Source of the DNA: Klebsiella electrica
GTDB lineage: Bacteria; Pseudomonadota; Gammaproteobacteria; Enterobacterales; Enterobacteriaceae
Assembly: GCF_006711645.1 (NCBI RefSeq)
Contig: NZ_CP041247.1
Coordinates: 2,294,001-2,358,000, forward strand
DNA length: 64,000 bases
Direction: 5' to 3'
The notes beneath the pieces were generated by a model that was not told the DNA's origin, did not search any database, and saw nothing but the letters and a program-made list of their open reading frames with translations. The position numbers and the translations under genes were made by a program. Positions 1-7,690 of this stretch are shown here, in pieces (position 1 is the first letter of the stretch; the number at the start of each line of letters is the position of its first letter).

Positions 1-227
1 CCCATCCACAAAAGCGTGGTTGAATTTACCCGCGACCGCAATGACGCCGTTTTTCAGTTTGCCTCAGCTGAGCGCGGGGACCGCTGCGCCCGTATACAGG
101 CGCGGCGCTTCTACCGGCACACAGAGGTAAAAGCCAGGATGGGCAAAGGTACGAGAAAACTCGAAATGATCCCGGCGATGCCAGCTCTCTTTATCGATGA
201 CATGGTCGGTGGCTACGGCACGTTCCT
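1..227 (-). pseudogene. chloramphenicol acetyltransferase-like gene remnant
   Basis: The minus strand reads a CAT-like N-terminus (DKESWHRRDHFEF, then FYLCVPVE) followed in the same frame by a short stretch ending in a CAT-like active-site segment (GKFNHAFVDG, compare the HHxxxDG motif of CAT). An in-frame TGA lies at 64-66. The roughly 120 residues that normally separate the two segments are missing. No in-frame ATG precedes DKESW; the ATG at 201-203 is out of frame. Seen: both motifs, the stop and the shortened spacing. Inferred: a decayed CAT-family acyltransferase whose remainder lies beyond the left edge. Confidence 0.55.
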
Positions 228-251
228 GCTCGAAATGGGGGGCAGGGATGA

Positions 252-635
252 CTATGCAACGATTTCTATCAGATTGCCATCCGGGTCTTTGATCACCGCT
301 TCGTAATAGCCGTCGCCGGTCGTGCGCGGCGGAGAGACTAAAATCCCCTGTGTTTCTGCCCGCTTCGCCAGCGCATCGACCTGCTGCTCGCCGCCGACGG
401 AGATAGCCAGGTGCGCCCAGCCGGTGTGGTTATTGTCCGGCGCGATCGTCTGCAGCCCCGGCTTGCTCATCAGCTCAATGGCGATATCTTCGCCGATTTT
501 CACAAAATAAGATTCAAAGCCGGGATTGGTCCGGCTGCAATATTTTTCGTTAATCTGGCCGCTGAAGAAACCGCTCCAGAAACGGGCCTGTTGTTCGAGC
601 TGACGAGTCCAGAGGGCGATATGGGCAATTTTCAT
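252..635 (-). CDS. VOC-superfamily (glyoxalase/bleomycin-resistance fold) protein
   Basis: A 127-residue protein beginning MKIAHIALWTRQLEQ and ending DPDGNLIEIVA, the typical start and end of a two-beta-alpha-beta-module VOC protein. Candidate metal ligands are His5, a histidine in the GWAHLAISV strand and the glutamate of NLIEIV. The ATG at 635 is chosen over a longer reading because AGAGG precedes it at good spacing and it fits the family length. Substrate is unknown; members include lyases, dioxygenases and antibiotic-binding proteins. It is divergent from the DeoR-family gene, which may regulate it (inference). Confidence 0.8.
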   Translation of the reverse strand: MKIAHIALWTRQLEQQARFWSGFFSGQINEKYCSRTNPGFESYFVKIGEDIAIELMSKPGLQTIAPDNNHTGWAHLAISVGGEQQVDALAKRAETQGILVSPPRTTGDGYYEAVIKDPDGNLIEIVA

Positions 636-725
636 TTTTACCTCTTTACTGAGTAGGTTGACAGAGCCGGGTGGATGCATGATCATGCTCTTTAATGCTC
701 GATTAAGATGAATTAAGGAGTTGAT

Positions 726-1496
726 TTGCTCGATTATGCGGCTTTCCCCCAACAACGACAAGCACTGATTTGTCAGATCCTCCAGGAAAACGGTCGGGTG
801 GTTTGTAGCGAGCTGGCCAGCCGCTTAAACGTCTCTGAGCATACCATTCGCCGGGATCTGCATGAACTTAGCAAAGACGGGTTCTGTAAAAAGGTGTACG
901 GCGGCGCGGTAATGAACCTGCCGGAAGCCGGGGATTACAGCGAGCGGAAAGACAAAAATGCGGCAACAAAGCTCAGAATCGCGCAGAAATGCGCAAGACT
1001 GGTGAAGCCCGGCGGCTGCATTTTTATCGATACCGGTACCACCAATCTGGCGATGGCGGAGGCGCTGCCTGCCGAACTGGCGTTAACGGTGGTGACCAAT
1101 TCGCCGGAAATCGCCGCAGAGCTGCTCAAAAAGCCGCTGTATGACGTGGTGATGCTTGGCGGGCAGGTTCAGCGAGCGTCGGGCGGCTGCGTGGGGACCT
1201 CGGCGGTGGCTCAGTTGCAGGGGGTGCTGTTTGATCAGGGGTTTATCGGCGGCTGCGCGATGGCGCCGGAATCCGGCCTGACCGGGTTTGACTATGCCGA
1301 TTGCGAATTTAAAAAAGCGGTGATTAAACAGTGCAGTGAAATTATCGTCGGGCTGACCTCGGATAAAATTCCGGCGGTGGCCCGTTTCGTGGTCGCGCAG
1401 AGCAGCGATATCGATGTGCTGGTGGTGGAGGAGAACATCAGTCGCGAGTATCGCGACACGTTTCGCGAGCACGATATCCGTATTTATACCGTCTGA
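726..1496 (+). CDS. DeoR/GlpR-family transcriptional regulator
   Basis: A 256-residue protein of usual DeoR length. Residues 10-65 form the winged helix-turn-helix (ELASRLNVSEHTIRRDLHEL) and are followed by the sugar-phosphate-sensing domain (FIDTGTTNLAMAEAL, then VVTNSPEIAAEL and a MLGGQV strand). The start is a TTG at 726, five bases after AAGGAG; the in-frame ATG at 708 runs into a stop two codons later. The family usually represses sugar or nucleoside catabolic genes and responds to a phosphorylated sugar. The target is unknown; the divergent VOC gene is the nearest candidate. Confidence 0.85.
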   Translation: MLDYAAFPQQRQALICQILQENGRVVCSELASRLNVSEHTIRRDLHELSKDGFCKKVYGGAVMNLPEAGDYSERKDKNAATKLRIAQKCARLVKPGGCIFIDTGTTNLAMAEALPAELALTVVTNSPEIAAELLKKPLYDVVMLGGQVQRASGGCVGTSAVAQLQGVLFDQGFIGGCAMAPESGLTGFDYADCEFKKAVIKQCSEIIVGLTSDKIPAVARFVVAQSSDIDVLVVEENISREYRDTFREHDIRIYTV

Positions 1497-1693
1497 CCCG
1501 TTGCCTGCGCGATGGCTAACCCCCGTAGACTTAGCCGCTGCCGGGTATTGCTCGCCCGCCTGCCGGTAAACGATCGGCGCTGCAACCGACAGATTGCATT
1601 TGAATAACGATTCCTATTCTTTGCCGCGATGCTACACTGACAAACTGTGATCTTTGTCATACCGTAATTCATACCGAGAAAAGAGACACTGCT

Positions 1694-2329
1694 ATGCAAC
1701 ATATCATTGAGGGCTTCCTCAACTTCCAGAAAGAGATCTTCCCGCAGCGTAAAGAGCTGTTCCGCAGCCTGGCCTCCAGCCAGAATCCCAAAGCGCTGTT
1801 TATCTCCTGTTCTGATAGCCGCCTGGTGCCAGAACTGGTCACCCAGCAGGAACCTGGACAGCTCTTTGTCATTCGTAACGCGGGGAATATCGTGCCCTCA
1901 TTCGGGCCAGAGCCAGGCGGCGTTTCCGCGACTATCGAATATGCCGTAGTGGCGCTGGGCGTCACCGATATTGTTATTTGCGGCCACTCCAACTGCGGCG
2001 CGATGAGTGCGGTCGCGACCTGTCAGTGCCTGGATCCGATGCCGGCGGTGGCGCACTGGCTGCGCTATGCCGATGCGGCAAAAGCGGTGGTCGAAAAAGG
2101 CACCTGGAACAGTGAAATCGATAAAGTGAATGCGATGGTGCGGGAAAACGTTATCGCGCAGCTGAACAATATCAAAACTCACCCGTCGGTTGCCGTCGGT
2201 CTGCGTGATAAGGCGCTGCGCCTGCACGGCTGGGTTTATGATATTGAAAGCGGAGCCATCGGCGCGCTGGATAAGCACACCAAAACCTTCGTCTCGCTGT
2301 CCGAGAACCCGGCCGTCTACTTCGAGTGA
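1694..2329 (+). CDS. cynT: beta-class carbonic anhydrase, CynT-like
   Basis: A 211-residue cytoplasmic zinc enzyme for reversible CO2 hydration. Expected zinc and catalytic residues are all present: Cys39, Asp41 and Arg43 in SCSDSRL, then His98 and Cys101 in CGHSNCGAM. It resembles E. coli CynT ([21 protein letters not shown]) more than Can. The ATG at 1694 follows GAGAAAAGAGAC. No cyanase (cynS) or cynX is adjacent, so a role in cyanate metabolism is not supported; it may simply supply bicarbonate. The cynT symbol is by family resemblance only. Confidence 0.85.
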   Translation: MQHIIEGFLNFQKEIFPQRKELFRSLASSQNPKALFISCSDSRLVPELVTQQEPGQLFVIRNAGNIVPSFGPEPGGVSATIEYAVVALGVTDIVICGHSNCGAMSAVATCQCLDPMPAVAHWLRYADAAKAVVEKGTWNSEIDKVNAMVRENVIAQLNNIKTHPSVAVGLRDKALRLHGWVYDIESGAIGALDKHTKTFVSLSENPAVYFE

Positions 2330-2408
2330 TTTCTCTCTTCAGGGCAGGGAAGCCCTGCGTAGCGGTGCTTTGGTTACTACTCGTCGCCTTGAGCTGAACC
2401 TGCCAGCG

Positions 2409-4019
2409 TTACAGCTCTGTCAGCGGCAAACGCCTGCGGCGGCGAGACGCCGGCCGGGAAATGGCGCCTGCTATGGCTTCAGCCATCCCGGCGCAGGCGG
2501 TAATACCTTGCACAAACGGCTGGTCATGCATTAACCACGGCAGCGCCGCAAACGCCACGCGGCCGCGGACCTCCGCAGGTTCTTGTAATGTGTAGTCATC
2601 CCCCACATCCGGGATATCGTCGCCGGTCGCCTGGATCTGTTCCCGTAACGTCGGGAAGGGCAGATCGTTGGTTTTTAGCGCTTTTTGCCCGCGCGCATCG
2701 ATAAAAACATCATAGGTATCGCCGGTTTCCCGCGTGGTTATCCGCGTTTTGTCCTCTTCAATCGTCATCTGGTAAGCCTCGCCGAGGGCGACAATGCGGA
2801 TGACCCCGGCTTCGCGCAGCGCCAGCAGGCGGCGGATCGATTCCGACGGAATAGCGGCGTAATTATCGATGAACACCCTCGCGAGCCCGGCGCGAAAGCG
2901 CTGGCTATCCCGTGCATCCAGATGCGGGACAATCTCCTGCACGGCCTCATGCAGCCGGAGGAGGCTATACCGCCATGCCACGGTGTATTTCTCGCGCTTG
3001 TTGCGTTCGACTTCCATAAGGTTGGCCTGCGCCCAGTGAAACGGGTCGTGTTTGCGCCGTTCAGCAAACCACGCGTCGCTGAAACTGTCGGCGTCCAGCG
3101 TCGGGAGGGCGATGCGGGCACTCCATTGCGGATCGGCGCGGGCAATCTCCTGCGCCATCAGCCGGAAGACGCGGTCAAGCAGCCCCTTCGCACCGGCGGC
3201 AATCGCCTTGTCCAGCGCGTCAGGGGTCACCACCGCCAGCGGTTCGTAGGGAATCGGGCAGTAAAAATCCGCCTCCGGCAAAATACCGGCGCGCGACATC
3301 AGGACGATATTCAGCGCTTCGCTGGCCGGATTGAGCCTGAACTGCAGCGGTCGTTCGGCGGATTCGACAAACTCGCCGTGCTGCATCACCACGGCCATCG
3401 CGGCGTCAATTCCGCTCAACGAGGTGCCCATGATACCGACTCTGCAGGCCGGGATCTGCGCATCCATCAGGCCGGACCACGGACTGGGGAAGAAGGTACG
3501 GGTGGACTCCTCCTCAGCGGGCCAGACGTGGCCTGTGGCGATGACCGCGAGATCGAAACGCTCCGCCACCGGCCCACCTTGCGCCCATAACCTGACGCCT
3601 TCTGCCGTGGCCTGCAGGTCGGTGACCTCACAGGATTCATGCACCGTCAGCGGGAAGCCCTGTTGTCTGGCCCTGGCGGTCAGGCCGATAAACTGGTCGC
3701 GAAAATACTCGCCGAGCAGGACCCGCGGAAGAAACTGGCGAACATGCAGCGAGTCATGGCTGACGCCATAGCGGGCCAGGTGCTCCTCGCTTTGCTGCTT
3801 CAGCCAGTCGATATAGCGACAGAGGATCGGTGGGATTTCAATACTGGCGATATTGGCCAGCATCATGCGCGAGTTTTCTTCGTCGCTGTATGGCATGCCG
3901 ACACCGGCCTGACGCGCCTGCTCATAGACCGTCACCGCCAGCGGCTGCTGATGTTTTAACAGGGAAAACAGCGTGTAAATCCCGGTGGGACCGGCGCCGA
4001 TAATCGCAATTTTCTTCAT
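2409..4019 (-). CDS. FAD/NAD(P)-binding protein
   Basis: A 536-residue protein whose N-terminus (IAIIGAGPTGIYTLFSLL) is a dinucleotide-binding Rossmann fold with the GxGxxG pattern. Internal segments (VIATGHVWP, VGIMGTSLSGIDAAMAV) give a second nucleotide-binding core as in the FAD-NAD(P)-binding family. No signal peptide or membrane helix is visible. The substrate is not predictable; relatives include monooxygenase-like and hydroxyacyl-CoA-type enzymes. It converges with the carbonic anhydrase gene. The long open frame on the other strand (2685-3590) is its antisense shadow. Confidence 0.75.
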   Translation of the reverse strand: MKKIAIIGAGPTGIYTLFSLLKHQQPLAVTVYEQARQAGVGMPYSDEENSRMMLANIASIEIPPILCRYIDWLKQQSEEHLARYGVSHDSLHVRQFLPRVLLGEYFRDQFIGLTARARQQGFPLTVHESCEVTDLQATAEGVRLWAQGGPVAERFDLAVIATGHVWPAEEESTRTFFPSPWSGLMDAQIPACRVGIMGTSLSGIDAAMAVVMQHGEFVESAERPLQFRLNPASEALNIVLMSRAGILPEADFYCPIPYEPLAVVTPDALDKAIAAGAKGLLDRVFRLMAQEIARADPQWSARIALPTLDADSFSDAWFAERRKHDPFHWAQANLMEVERNKREKYTVAWRYSLLRLHEAVQEIVPHLDARDSQRFRAGLARVFIDNYAAIPSESIRRLLALREAGVIRIVALGEAYQMTIEEDKTRITTRETGDTYDVFIDARGQKALKTNDLPFPTLREQIQATGDDIPDVGDDYTLQEPAEVRGRVAFAALPWLMHDQPFVQGITACAGMAEAIAGAISRPASRRRRRLPLTEL

Positions 4020-4270
4020 GCATAATCACCCGTGATAAACGTTCTTCCATTGCCGTTTCCCGTCTGTCGGACGGTGAAGCGGGAAAAGCGATCTCCGCCT
4101 TCGGTACGGCGGAGGGCATCGGGTTTAAGTGTGGTCGAAAATCCCGGCACTAGCCAGCCGGACGCCATTAGCTCTGCTGTTGCATCTGGCTTGCCCCCCT
4201 GGGCAATAAAAAAGGGGGCGCTGCCCCCGATGAGGGTTCCGCTTGATATCGCTCACGGCAACGGAAACTG

Positions 4271-4566
4271 TTGAAAGGCCGGATGGGCTTCGGCGATGTC
4301 GCGATGGGCGCGAATATCCTGGAGGCCGTTAGACTCGGCAATGGCATCGCGCTGGAGCGGCGCTCGCTGGTGCAGGGCGCTATCGACCGCGGAGAGCTGG
4401 TCCAGGTCACCGCCTGCTCTGCGCCTTATCCCTGGCCGTACTGGCTGGTCACCCCGCAGCAAAGTGAAAAGAAAGCGGAAGCGGCGGTATTCATCGCCTG
4501 GCTTAATGAAGAACTTGCGGCCTGGCGTCAGCGGGGAGATTTGCCAGCGCCGCTCTGGCAGTGTTC
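4271..4566 (+). pseudogene. LysR-type regulator, C-terminal fragment
   Basis: The plus strand reads GFGDVAMGANILEAVRLGNGIALE and then a segment ending IAWLNEELAAWRQ, which matches the last third of a GcvA/LysR-type effector-binding domain. There is no DNA-binding domain, no acceptable start codon and no upstream homologous sequence, so only about 95 residues survive. The homology ends near 4566, where unrelated sequence in opposite orientation begins. Confidence 0.6.
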
Positions 4567-4584
4567 CGGCCATGCAACGGGCGC

Positions 4585-4659
4585 GCTTAACGGTCGGCGG
4601 ACTGGGCAAACTCCCGCGCCAGCGCCAGAAACGCGGCCAGCCCGGCGGAGGGGGGCGTC
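4585..4659 (-). pseudogene. possible C-terminal scrap of another regulator
   Basis: In one minus-strand frame the sequence reads TPPSAGLAAFLALAREFAQS followed by ADR and a stop, which has the look of the extreme C-terminus of a LysR-type regulator. It lies between the plus-strand LysR fragment and the RES remnant. The assignment rests on about 23 residues and is weak. Confidence 0.3.
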
Positions 4660-4790
4660 TGCCGGGTGTCCCTGGTGATTCCAGCGCCCGCCGTGCTGGT
4701 TGGCTCCGCTTCCCCTCCAGGTTTCGCTGGCGTAACGGCCGGTTACCAAACGATAGAAAATCATGCAAAGACCCTACCTTTCAGGCGGCT
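4660..4790 (-). pseudogene. decayed RES-Xre toxin-antitoxin pair
   Basis: The first 35 codons from the ATG at 4762-4764 (MIFYRLVTGRYASETW, then GANQHGGRWNHQGHP) match the N-terminus of the intact RES toxin at 18933-19406. Just upstream the last nine antitoxin codons survive (SRLKGRVFA then TGA, compare GRLEHGVFA), with the same ATGA stop-start overlap. The rest of the toxin is replaced by unrelated sequence, and nearly the whole antitoxin gene is deleted. This is a second, dead copy of the module next to CRISPR array 1. Confidence 0.8.
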
Positions 4791-4808
4791 AACACGTCTC
4801 AATAACGA

Positions 4809-4839
4809 CATTTGTCATGTTTCATTTTAGTCATTTGTC
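4809..4839 (-). promoter_or_regulatory. surviving operator pair of the decayed RES-Xre module
   Basis: CATTTGTC occurs at 4809-4816 and 4832-4839, 23 bp apart start to start. The same octamer occurs with exactly the same 23-bp spacing in front of the intact antitoxin (19868-19875 and 19891-19898). It is probably the Xre-family autoregulatory site (inference), preserved although the genes it served are gone. Confidence 0.6.
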
Positions 4840-4879
4840 GGGTTGTTGAGGGTTTAATCGCGGGCACGGTTGCCAGGGA

Positions 4880-5037
4880 GGCAGGATTATGCAGTTGACT
4901 ACGGAGACCTTTTTATTTGTTGTTTTTGTAAGTCATTGATTTTTATTGAGAGTAATGGCAGCTTTGAAAAAAGGGTGAGATGAGTAAATTTGAAGTTTTT
5001 TATATATAAAACAAAGAAGTGAGTTGATATTATTTCA
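4880..5037 (+). promoter_or_regulatory. leader of CRISPR array 1
   Basis: AT-rich sequence immediately upstream of the first repeat. It shares blocks with the array 2 leader at matching distances from the first repeat: CGGAGACC begins 136 bp upstream (135 in array 2) and TGAAAAAAGGG begins 73 bp upstream in both. Leaders carry the array promoter and the signals that direct new spacers to the first repeat. Confidence 0.75.
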
Positions 5038-6567
5038 GTTCACTGCCGTACAGGCAGCTTAGAAATGCTGATATCGCATTATCAATTTTGTCTTCGAGTT
5101 CACTGCCGTACAGGCAGCTTAGAAATATAACCCGGTGGTGGCAGAGCTGGATTTTATGTTCACTGCCGTACAGGCAGCTTAGAAACTGAGACAGATCAAA
5201 CATACAGCCGGTGAGATAGTTCACTGCCGTACAGGCAGCTTAGAAATTTACCCACCCCAGTAAAGCCGGGAATAGCTGGTTCACTGCCGTACAGGCAGCT
5301 TAGAAACGTCAGCTGCGGCAATCAGCGTGCCGCCGTCGGTTCACTGCCGTACAGGCAGCTTAGAAAGTACGGGCGGGTCGCCCAGAACTCGGCTGCAGGT
5401 TCACTGCCGTACAGGCAGCTTAGAAAACCAGTCTGGATAACGAACACGACCACAACGGTGTTCACTGCCGTACAGGCAGCTTAGAAAGGCTGACCCGGAT
5501 CAAGCAGGTCGAGCACATCGTTCACTGCCGTACAGGCAGCTTAGAAAAGTACCGGGGAACGCGCCTTCTGGATGGTTTTGTTCACTGCCGTACAGGCAGC
5601 TTAGAAAAGAAGAGAACGATCTAACAGATAGATCACTGGTTCACTGCCGTACAGGCAGCTTAGAAAACCAAGGGATAATCAATTCAATATCCCCTATAGT
5701 TCACTGCCGTACAGGCAGCTTAGAAAGGAATGACACTGATTCAGCGTCAAACGCTTCCGTTCACTGCCGTACAGGCAGCTTAGAAAACTTGCGATGGCGG
5801 GAATCTCCGCGACGGTAAGTTCACTGCCGTACAGGCAGCTTAGAAAGCCGTGAGGTTGTTGAGGCATGGGTTGATGAAGTTCACTGCCGTACAGGCAGCT
5901 TAGAAAAGAACACCAGCTGATTCAGGATGGCCGCCAGCGTTCACTGCCGTACAGGCAGCTTAGAAAATCTGTAGCAATAACAATGCGTCCAATGTACTGT
6001 TCACTGCCGTACAGGCAGCTTAGAAAAAAACGCATCATTGAATGCGTCTAATTAACTAGTTCACTGCCGTACAGGCAGCTTAGAAATTTACCTGCCGCGC
6101 TGAAAGGCTGGCACGGGCGTTCACTGCCGTACAGGCAGCTTAGAAAGCTGGCGCATCGATGCTCGAGCTGAACAACCGGTTCACTGCCGTACAGGCAGCT
6201 TAGAAAGATGAAGTTTTCCCCGTCAACAAAGAGGGTAAAGTTCACTGCCGTACAGGCAGCTTAGAAATCTCGCGCCAGGCCATCAGCTCGCGCAGCTCCG
6301 TTCACTGCCGTACAGGCAGCTTAGAAAATACCGTGGCGGTTGAACGCGTGCAGGAAGTCGTTCACTGCCGTACAGGCAGCTTAGAAAAGTAGATTGCATG
6401 GCAGTGGCAATGCAGGCGGGTGCACTGCCGTACAAGCAGCTTAGAAAATGACATTCGTCGCGAAAATCTCAAAGACCTGGTGCACTGCCGTACAAGCAGC
6501 TTAGAAAATGACATTCGTCGCGAAAATCTCAAAGACCTGGTGCACTGCCGTACAGGCAGCTTAGAAA
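5038..6567 (+). CRISPR. CRISPR array 1, leader-proximal part (26 repeats)
   Basis: Twenty-six 28-bp repeats at 59-61-bp intervals (5038, 5098, 5158, 5219 ... 6540), with spacers of mostly 32 nt (31-33). Each repeat contains CTGCC-GTACA-GGCAG, the Cas6f hairpin of type I-F, and ends CTTAGAAA. The first 23 begin GTTCACTG; the last three begin GTGCACTG. Repeats at 6420 and 6480 carry G-to-A in the hairpin (TACAAGCAGC) and are followed by the same spacer, so that unit is duplicated. The last repeat is followed by three spacer bases and then an IS66 element. Confidence 0.97.
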
Positions 6568-6652
6568 TGAGTAAGCGCCCCATCTGCGACGTCTTGTGAA
6601 AATTGTCCTGTCTGGCAACAATCGCGCCCATCTATTTTGATGGACACGAACG

Positions 6653-7327
6653 ATGAATTCCCAGACAACAAAAGATATTCCCTGCTTCCGTTCTTATTTG
6701 CCTGATGCCCTGCGTTTAAGATTTGAAGATAAACTGACCATCCGGGCCATCGCTCAGCGCCTCGGTCTCAGTCATTCCACAATACATACGCTTTTTCAGC
6801 GCTTTATTGCATCCGGTATCGCATGGCCATTGCCCGATTCAGTCTCATTCGCTCAGCTTGACGCCATCCTTTATGCCAACAGAAAAAATGAATCCACTCG
6901 CCCTGAAATCAGCGAGGAAAAATGGCGAAAAGAACGGCGAGCCAGCTACAGCCGTGAATTTAAGGTCAGTCTGGCTAAGCAGGCATTACAACCCGGTGCT
7001 GTTGTTGCCCGGATCGCCAGAGAGCACGATATCAATGATAACCTGCTGTTTAAATGGAAAAGCCAGTACGAGGACGGCTTACTGAGCGATGATGATATAC
7101 AGGAATGCATGCCTGTCCCGGTGGCACTGACTGATACGCCAGAGCCGATCAGACCAGTTACAAATCCCTTCTGGCGTAACAAGCCTGATGAGTGCCCTGA
7201 GTGCGATCCCGAAAACGTCCCACGGTGCGAGCTGCATCTTAAATCAGGTGTGGTAAAACTGTTTGACCCTCTCACTCCGGAACTGTTACGGGCGCTAATC
7301 CGCGAAATGAAAGGCGGTGCCCGATGA
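6653..7327 (+). CDS. tnpA: IS66-family TnpA accessory protein
   Basis: A 224-residue first gene of the IS66 element. Residues 25-60 (FEDKLTIRAIAQRLGLSHST) resemble an IstA/Xre-like helix-turn-helix. Residues 95-140 (SREFKVSLAKQAL, VARIAREHDIN) are the transposase_8-like helix-turn-helix typical of IS66 OrfA. A cysteine-containing stretch (DECPECDPENVP) follows. It is longer than many IS66 OrfA proteins because of the N-terminal module. The stop overlaps the tnpB start (ATGA). Confidence 0.8.
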   Translation: MNSQTTKDIPCFRSYLPDALRLRFEDKLTIRAIAQRLGLSHSTIHTLFQRFIASGIAWPLPDSVSFAQLDAILYANRKNESTRPEISEEKWRKERRASYSREFKVSLAKQALQPGAVVARIAREHDINDNLLFKWKSQYEDGLLSDDDIQECMPVPVALTDTPEPIRPVTNPFWRNKPDECPECDPENVPRCELHLKSGVVKLFDPLTPELLRALIREMKGGAR

Positions 7328-7671
7328 TAACTCTGCCAACCGGTACCAGAATCTGGATCATCGCTGGCGTCACAGATATGCGTTGTGGCTTCAACGGGCT
7401 GGCTTCGAAGGTGCAGAATACGCTGAAAGATGACCCGTTCTCCGGGCATATCTTCGTCTTCCGGGGCCGCAGTGGCAAAATGGTGAAAATACTGTGGGCC
7501 GATCGTGACGGGTTGTGCCTGTTCGCCAAACGCCTCGAGCAGGGCCGCTTCGTGTGGCCGGTGACCCGCGACGGGAAAGTGCATCTGACACCCGCCCAGT
7601 TGTCCATGCTTCTGGAGGGGATCGCGTGGCAACATCCAAAACGGACGGAACGGCCTGGTATACGGATATAA
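7324..7671 (+). CDS. tnpB: IS66-family TnpB (OrfB)
   Basis: A 115-residue protein of the IS66 Orf2 family (TRIWIIAGVTDMRCGFNGLA, then GKMVKILWADRDGLCLFAKR). It is translationally coupled to tnpA through an ATGA overlap and is needed for transposition in studied IS66 elements, by an unclear role. It is unrelated to the RNA-guided TnpB of IS200/IS605 elements, with which it only shares a name. Confidence 0.9.
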   Translation: MITLPTGTRIWIIAGVTDMRCGFNGLASKVQNTLKDDPFSGHIFVFRGRSGKMVKILWADRDGLCLFAKRLEQGRFVWPVTRDGKVHLTPAQLSMLLEGIAWQHPKRTERPGIRI

Positions 7672-7690
7672 CCCGTGATAAAACAGGGGA

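Noticed and set aside
16..306. A 96-codon plus-strand frame at the left edge
   Set aside because: It overlaps the CAT-like remnant and the end of the VOC gene, and its product looks random.
2685..3590. A 301-codon open frame antisense to the FAD/NAD(P) gene
   Set aside because: High-GC shadow; residue pattern (Arg/Gly/His-rich) has no domain and the minus strand has a clear Rossmann protein.
5030..6631. Open frames on both strands across CRISPR array 1 (repeated LSCLYGS or KLPVRQCT peptides)
   Set aside because: They are translations of the repeats; spacer parts differ and no start context is present.
7324..7671. TnpB as an RNA-guided nuclease (OMEGA system) inside a CRISPR array
   Set aside because: This is the IS66 OrfB protein of 115 residues with no RuvC domain; only the name coincides.
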